NCBI GenBank assembly: GCA_028873525.1
Contig: JAGWIM010000007.1
Span: 1 to 39,252 of the forward strand
Direction of reading: 5' to 3'
From: Pseudomonadota bacterium
Lineage (GTDB): Bacteria > Pseudomonadota > Alphaproteobacteria > Rickettsiales > SXRF01
DNA length: 39,252 bases
The position numbers were made by a program, and so were the translations under genes. Numbering within the stretch: the first letter of the stretch is position 1; the number at the start of each line of letters is the position of its first letter. Under the pieces are notes generated by a model. That model saw only the letters and a program-made list of their open reading frames with translations, was not told the DNA's origin and searched no databases. Positions 35,451 through 39,252 of the stretch are shown piece after piece.

Positions 35451-37388
35451 TCAGTTGAGACCCAGCACAACCTCGCTTTTTCCACCCGCCTTCACCTGCA
35501 CCGGGATGTCGAAACTCTTAAGCAGGCATTGCGATCCGGCCTTGTCCTCGCAATAATAGAGCGTGCCTTGCAGGCGGTAGTCGCCGGATTTCAGGTTGGG
35601 CAGGGCGACCGATTTCCTGACCAGCGCCTCGCGGTCGAAGGAAGCGACGGCTTTTCTCGCACTGTCGAACAAGACCAGCGCGCTCGGCGCATCGGCGTTG
35701 ATGTGCCAGCCGGATTTAAGCGCGAGATGCACGGCGGCGTCCGGCGCAACAGTCATCGCGCCCGTTTTCTCGAGGTTGGGCAATGACCCGCTGAACTGCG
35801 GCGCGGCGGCGGCTTCGCTGACTGCCAGCGTTGACACCGTTTTTGTTTTCAGGTTGATGACGCGGATGGCGTTGTTGTTGGTATCGGCGACGTAGATCGT
35901 ATCGCCGATTTTCAGCACGTCGTTCGGCTCATTGAATTCCGCCTGTTCCAGCGCGCCGTCCTTGTCGCCGCGCACGCCACGCCCGGCGAAGTTGGAGAGC
36001 GCGCCGGTTTTTACGTCATAGCGGCGGATGGAATGGTTGTAGGCATCGGCGACGTAGACTTCCACCGCGTCGGCATAAAGGCCCAGCGGATGCTGCATCA
36101 GCGCGGTTCCTTGCTTTCCTTCCCTATAGCCGAAATCAAAGAGGCCGGTGCCGATGAGCGTTCTCACCCCGCCGTTTTCAAATTCGCGCAAGGAGCTGGT
36201 TTCGGCATCGACGAAATAAAGCGTGCCGCCGCTGGCCGACAGGCCGGACGGCTGCGACAGGGAATTATACGGATAACGGCCATCGTCGATGGATTCGCGG
36301 CCATTCCCCGCGATAACGCCGACGGTTTGCCCGGCGACGTCATAGCTCCAAAGCTGATGCGTGCCGGCCATGGCGACGGCGATATGCTTATCGTCGGGAT
36401 AAAAGGCCAAATCCCAGGGCGAGGACAAGGCGGTGGAAAGCGCCGGTGCGTTCTTCACGCCGCGGTCGCTGCCCTGCCGGCCGGTGCCGGCCAGCGTGGT
36501 CACCATGCGCGTTTTGAAATCGGCGGCGCGGAGTTCATGGTTATTGGTGTCGGCGATGTAGAGGATGCCTTTGCTATAGATGATACCCTGCGGCGTGTTG
36601 AAACTGGCGGTATCGAATGCGCCATCCTCATGCCCGGTTTTGCCGGAACCGATGGTCTCGATGATTTTCCCATCGATCGCCGTCACCACGATGCGGTTAT
36701 GGCCGGAATCGGAAACGAACAGCGCCGGTTTTCCATTGAAATCGGCGGTATAGGCCAGCTTTCCGGGGAAACGCAAGACCGTCGGCGCTGTTTTATCTTT
36801 TTCCAGCGCGATGGGCAGCGGCGAGGTATTTATTTTCCCGTCGTATTTTTTTATCAGCGTTTCGATGTCGGCGGCCACGGCGTCGCGGTTGCCCTCGCCG
36901 GAATACATATTCTCAATCATGCCGTTCGGGTTGATGAGGATGAAGGTCGGCCAGGCGTGCACGCCGAAGCCCTGCCAGATTTTGAAATCGAAATCATTGA
37001 CCACCGGGTGATGAATACCGTAGCGCAGGATGGCGTTTCGGATATTGCCAGTATCGCGCTCGTTGGCAAACTTGGCGGAATGGACGCCGATGACGGTAAT
37101 TTTGTCGCCGAATTTTTCTTCGAGGTATTTGAGGTCGGGCATGACATGGATGCAGTTGATGCAGCAGTATGTCCAGAAATCGAGCAGGATGATGCGCCCC
37201 TGCAAATCCTCCGGCGTCAGCGCGCGCGAAGTATTCAGCCAGCCGGTTTGGCTGGCAATCAGGCGGTGGAGGCTGGTGATGGGCATATCGGAATTCAGGT
37301 GTCGGGCGTCAGGTGTCAGATTGTCAGCTAATATATTCGTGCCGAAACCCAGCACCAATATGACGGCAATAAACAACTGCTTTAGCAT
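35451..37388 (-). CDS. Thioredoxin-like and NHL-repeat protein (NHLRC2-like)
   Basis: The 645-residue protein has signal peptide MLKQLFIAVILVLGFGTNILA, so it is exported. A thioredoxin-like domain follows with LLDFWTYCCINCIHVMPDL (CxxC-type site), GVHAWPTFILINPNG and cis-Pro. From about residue 190 there are six-bladed NHL repeats (e.g. TADFNGKPALFVSDSGHNRIV, GIIYSKGILYIADTNNHELRA), then a C-terminal beta domain. I start at 37388 because the signal peptide begins there; a longer frame reaching 37424 only reads through a heptamer repeat. Residues LTPDARHLNS just after the signal peptide are also repeat-encoded. Role: probably a periplasmic redox/scaffold protein; exact task unknown. Confidence 0.85.
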   Translation of the reverse strand: MLKQLFIAVILVLGFGTNILADNLTPDARHLNSDMPITSLHRLIASQTGWLNTSRALTPEDLQGRIILLDFWTYCCINCIHVMPDLKYLEEKFGDKITVIGVHSAKFANERDTGNIRNAILRYGIHHPVVNDFDFKIWQGFGVHAWPTFILINPNGMIENMYSGEGNRDAVAADIETLIKKYDGKINTSPLPIALEKDKTAPTVLRFPGKLAYTADFNGKPALFVSDSGHNRIVVTAIDGKIIETIGSGKTGHEDGAFDTASFNTPQGIIYSKGILYIADTNNHELRAADFKTRMVTTLAGTGRQGSDRGVKNAPALSTALSSPWDLAFYPDDKHIAVAMAGTHQLWSYDVAGQTVGVIAGNGRESIDDGRYPYNSLSQPSGLSASGGTLYFVDAETSSLREFENGGVRTLIGTGLFDFGYREGKQGTALMQHPLGLYADAVEVYVADAYNHSIRRYDVKTGALSNFAGRGVRGDKDGALEQAEFNEPNDVLKIGDTIYVADTNNNAIRVINLKTKTVSTLAVSEAAAAPQFSGSLPNLEKTGAMTVAPDAAVHLALKSGWHINADAPSALVLFDSARKAVASFDREALVRKSVALPNLKSGDYRLQGTLYYCEDKAGSQCLLKSFDIPVQVKAGGKSEVVLGLN

Positions 37389-37421
37389 AATCTGATTCCT
37401 GACACCTGTCACCTGCCACCT
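37296..37421. repeat. Heptamer-armed inverted repeat around the thioredoxin/NHL gene start
   Basis: The left arm is AGGTGTC, GGGCGTC, AGGTGTC, AG; the right arm is GACACCT, GTCACCT, GCCACCT. Arms are inverted and about 70 bases apart, one inside the coding region after the signal peptide, the other just upstream of the start. The signal-peptide codons form the loop. Confidence 0.75.
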
Positions 37422-38059
37422 CATGCCGCATCTTTCTGGTTGACCGGATGCGCCGCGATGAAGGCCGGATGCTCGGCGCAGGCGGCGTCGATGCGGGCAA
37501 TCACCGGATAGGGCGACAGGTCGAGGTGGTAGCGCCGCGCATTATAAACCTGCGGCACGAGGAAGCAATCGGCCATCGTCGGCTCTGCGCCGTGGCAGAA
37601 GGTGCCGGTACAGGAGCTTTTTTCCAGCATCTGTTCCAGCGCGGCGAATCCTGCAATCACCCAGTGGCGATGCCACTGATTTTTCTGCTCCTGCGTCAGT
37701 CCGAATTGCTGGCCGAGGAACTGCATCGGCCCGAGATTGTTCAGCGGCGAGATGTCACAGGCGACAATCTGCGCCAGCGCACGCACGCGCGCACGTTCAA
37801 GCGGCGTCAGCGGCAGCAGGGGCGGGGCGGGATATTGCTCTTCGAGATATTCGATGATGGAAAACGACTGCGTCAACACCTCTCCGCCATCCATGAGCGC
37901 CGGCACGCGCCGCTCGGGATTTATTTTCGCGTAGGGTGCGCTTTTCTGCTCGCCTTTAAGCAGGTTGACCGGAACAATCTCGGCCTTGAGGCCTTTGAGC
38001 GCCAGCGCGATGCGCACGCGGTAGGAGGCCGAAGACCGCCAGTAGCTGTAGAGTTTCAT
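37421..38059 (-). CDS. maiA: Maleylacetoacetate isomerase (zeta-class GST)
   Basis: The 212-residue protein starts MKLYSYWRSSASYRVRIALA with the SSxSxR catalytic loop, then NPERRVPALMDGGEVLTQS and FSIIEYLEEQYP, a thioredoxin-fold GST domain, and a helical C-terminal domain. It isomerises maleylacetoacetate to fumarylacetoacetate with glutathione in tyrosine breakdown. Its partners hppD and phhA lie 9 kb away, while homogentisate dioxygenase and fumarylacetoacetase genes are not in the window. The gene ends next to the heptamer element upstream of the thioredoxin/NHL gene. Confidence 0.92.
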   Translation of the reverse strand: MKLYSYWRSSASYRVRIALALKGLKAEIVPVNLLKGEQKSAPYAKINPERRVPALMDGGEVLTQSFSIIEYLEEQYPAPPLLPLTPLERARVRALAQIVACDISPLNNLGPMQFLGQQFGLTQEQKNQWHRHWVIAGFAALEQMLEKSSCTGTFCHGAEPTMADCFLVPQVYNARRYHLDLSPYPVIARIDAACAEHPAFIAAHPVNQKDAA

Positions 38060-38317
38060 ATGTCACCATGAACCCGGTACGCAGGACATCCCGCTTGCGG
38101 AGGAATATCCGTTCTATTGGTTGTTTATCGAGTAATGCAACCGAATTTAGAGCAAATATAATGCATCATGAAGCCATATGCTATATAATGCTATCAAACC
38201 CGAGAGGATGGTTATCCTTGCCGTATATGTCCGTATTCATCAAAAGAATATTGCCCATCGGCATATCAGCGTTTCTGCTGATGGTGTCCGACGGCGGCAC
38301 CAACACATAAATCGCAC
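38060..38317. other. Intergenic region upstream of the Cys-rich protein gene
   Basis: The 258 bases hold two TATAAT hexamers (38157-38162 and 38184-38189) without good -35 partners. A short frame from ATG 38227 (MSVFIKRILPIGISAFLLMV, ending at 38310) resembles a signal peptide but has no continuation, so I do not call it a gene. Confidence 0.4.
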
Positions 38318-39252
38318 ATGCGCGCCATCGTAAAGCACTACTTGTCGATATCGTTACTAGCGCTTGCGCTGTCGCTGCCTCTAGGGCCGCCAGCCAGCGG
38401 CTATTGCCCGTATCCTGATCCTCTGACGGGTCAAACATGCCAGACAGGCTTCGAATGCGTGGTGTCACAGTTCACAGGAACGTGGACATGCATGTCTACC
38501 ACCACCTGCCCCGACGGAACGCCCCCGCCGAACGGCGATCCCACCCAGTGCAGTTGCGCGTCCGACAGCATGATAAATAATCCCACCGGATCCGGCTGCA
38601 TATATGAATGCGGCACCATTGTTAATGGCGTAGCTGCCAGTCCGTGTGCGTGTCCTTCTGGTACTTCACTTGTGAATGGCGTCTGCACCTGTCCACAGTA
38701 TGGAGTCCTCACCACCACCGGTGATTGCGTTTGTGGAGGAACCGCCCTCCCTCCGGTAAACGGCGCGTGCCCGCCGCCGCAATGCCAGATAATCGGCGCA
38801 GACCCGACTACCTGCCAATGCCCGCCCGGCACGACGGAACAACAAGCGTACCAGGGACTTTCTTGCCTTTGTCCAAACGGCAGTCCGCCGGACGGCAGTG
38901 GCGCGTGCCCGTCGCCGTCGTCGTCGCCATCGCCATCGCCGTCGTCGCCCTGTGCCGGTGGCGTCATTGTAGATAACCAGTGCGAATGCTCGATCCTCAA
39001 TCAAATACCTGTAAACGGCACATGCGAATGCACCGGCGGCAGCGTACTTGGTGATGAAGGCAACGTCTGTGTGTGTCCGGATGGTAGTCCTGTACAGGGA
39101 AATGGCCAGTGTCCAAGCCCCAGCTCCAGTCCAAGCCCCAGTCCTCCCTCATGCGATCATCAGCCGGTATGTAATCCCGACGGCACTTCTCCCAACGATT
39201 GTCCTTGCAGCTGCCCGAACGGCGAACAACATTCTGGCTCCGGCGGCTGCGT
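38318..39252 (+). CDS. Large secreted Cys-rich protein with SPSP linkers (incomplete)
   Basis: A frame from ATG 38318 stays open to the window edge (311 codons). Signal peptide: MRAIVKHYLSISLLALALSL followed by PLGPPASG. The mature part is packed with Cys in a repeating CxCPxG..NGxC pattern (e.g. CACPSGTSLVNGVCTCPQYG, CLCPNGSPPDGSGACPS, CVCPDGSPVQGNGQCPS), like EGF- or tenascin-type small disulfide modules. Ser/Pro linkers (SPSSSPSPSPSS and SPSSSPSPSP) separate groups. It must fold outside the cytoplasm. The role could be adhesion or surface attachment, but I have no family match. The composition is lower in GC in places than the housekeeping genes. Confidence 0.75.
   Translation, partial: MRAIVKHYLSISLLALALSLPLGPPASGYCPYPDPLTGQTCQTGFECVVSQFTGTWTCMSTTTCPDGTPPPNGDPTQCSCASDSMINNPTGSGCIYECGTIVNGVAASPCACPSGTSLVNGVCTCPQYGVLTTTGDCVCGGTALPPVNGACPPPQCQIIGADPTTCQCPPGTTEQQAYQGLSCLCPNGSPPDGSGACPSPSSSPSPSPSSPCAGGVIVDNQCECSILNQIPVNGTCECTGGSVLGDEGNVCVCPDGSPVQGNGQCPSPSSSPSPSPPSCDHQPVCNPDGTSPNDCPCSCPNGEQHSGSGGC

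Noticed and set aside
38227-38310. 27-codon signal-peptide-like frame before the Cys-rich gene
   Set aside because: It has no mature part and no ribosome site; it could be a leader peptide but nothing supports this.
38431-39000. Minus-strand gene of about 189 residues opposite the Cys-rich protein
   Set aside because: It is the mirror of a Cys/Pro/Gly-rich coding frame with a signal peptide on the plus strand; the plus frame has clear module structure.

Overview
The window is a piece of an alphaproteobacterial chromosome, GC-rich apart from a few AT-rich inserts. Three things support this: the gene order ftsZ-lpxC-bamD-recN-ligA, the divergent xerD | aroK-aroB arrangement, and a circularly permuted two-piece tmRNA with an ANDN-type tag lying next to an alpha-type sspB. 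I cannot name the genus from sequence alone.

Layout. (1) 1-1580 is a collapsed prophage: an IS200-type transposase fragment abuts the 3' end of a DNA methylase, followed by a tRNA-like sequence, the 3' end of a capsid gene, an intact DUF2190 gene, a 5' piece of a head-tail joining gene and a small membrane-protein gene. (2) 1582-4624 is a tRNA-Thr locus that has collected insertions: two nearly identical tRNA-Thr genes (anticodons UGU and CGU) and a broken third copy. Between the first two lies an AT-rich two-gene cassette, an AlbA_2/HATPase-type protein translationally coupled to an orphan ParA-type ATPase. It is the best candidate in the window for an undescribed system. (3) 4703-19700 is mostly on the minus strand: an unknown membrane-associated protein, an amino acid permease, a His-containing lipoprotein convergent with znuA, then the housekeeping run pepP-prmA-ligA-recN-bamD-lpxC-ftsZ. 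(4) 20225-27262 holds the B12-dependent ribonucleotide reductase nrdJ, an orphan brnA antitoxin with a stub of brnT, xerD preceded by a 53-residue membrane protein, and aroK-aroB. (5) 27588-39252 holds phenylalanine/tyrosine catabolism genes (hppD and phhA divergent, maiA further right), a sigma-54-type promoter behind phased T-tracts in front of a repeat-containing Ser/Gly/His protein, a glycine-zipper lipoprotein, ettA, tadA, sspB, ssrA, rsmD, a thioredoxin/NHL-repeat protein, and the start of a large Cys-rich secreted protein that runs off the window.

A theme across the window is small inverted-repeat elements. Several have arms built from 7-bp (once about 10-bp) quasi-repeats. They lie between genes and also inside reading frames, in frame, in XerD, HPPD, PepP, the thioredoxin/NHL protein, probably TadA, the 474-residue protein and the RsmD C-terminus. 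They resemble the palindromic elements of Rickettsia that insert into proteins and the heptamer repeats of cyanobacteria, but here the two ideas are combined.

Functional links. tmRNA tags stalled nascent chains, and SspB, encoded next to it, delivers tagged proteins to ClpXP. PhhA, HPPD and MaiA cover three steps of Phe to Tyr to fumarate/acetoacetate; the homogentisate dioxygenase and fumarylacetoacetase genes are not in the window. LpxC, BamD and FtsZ link lipid A synthesis, outer-membrane assembly and division. All assignments are from reading motifs by eye; no database search was possible.
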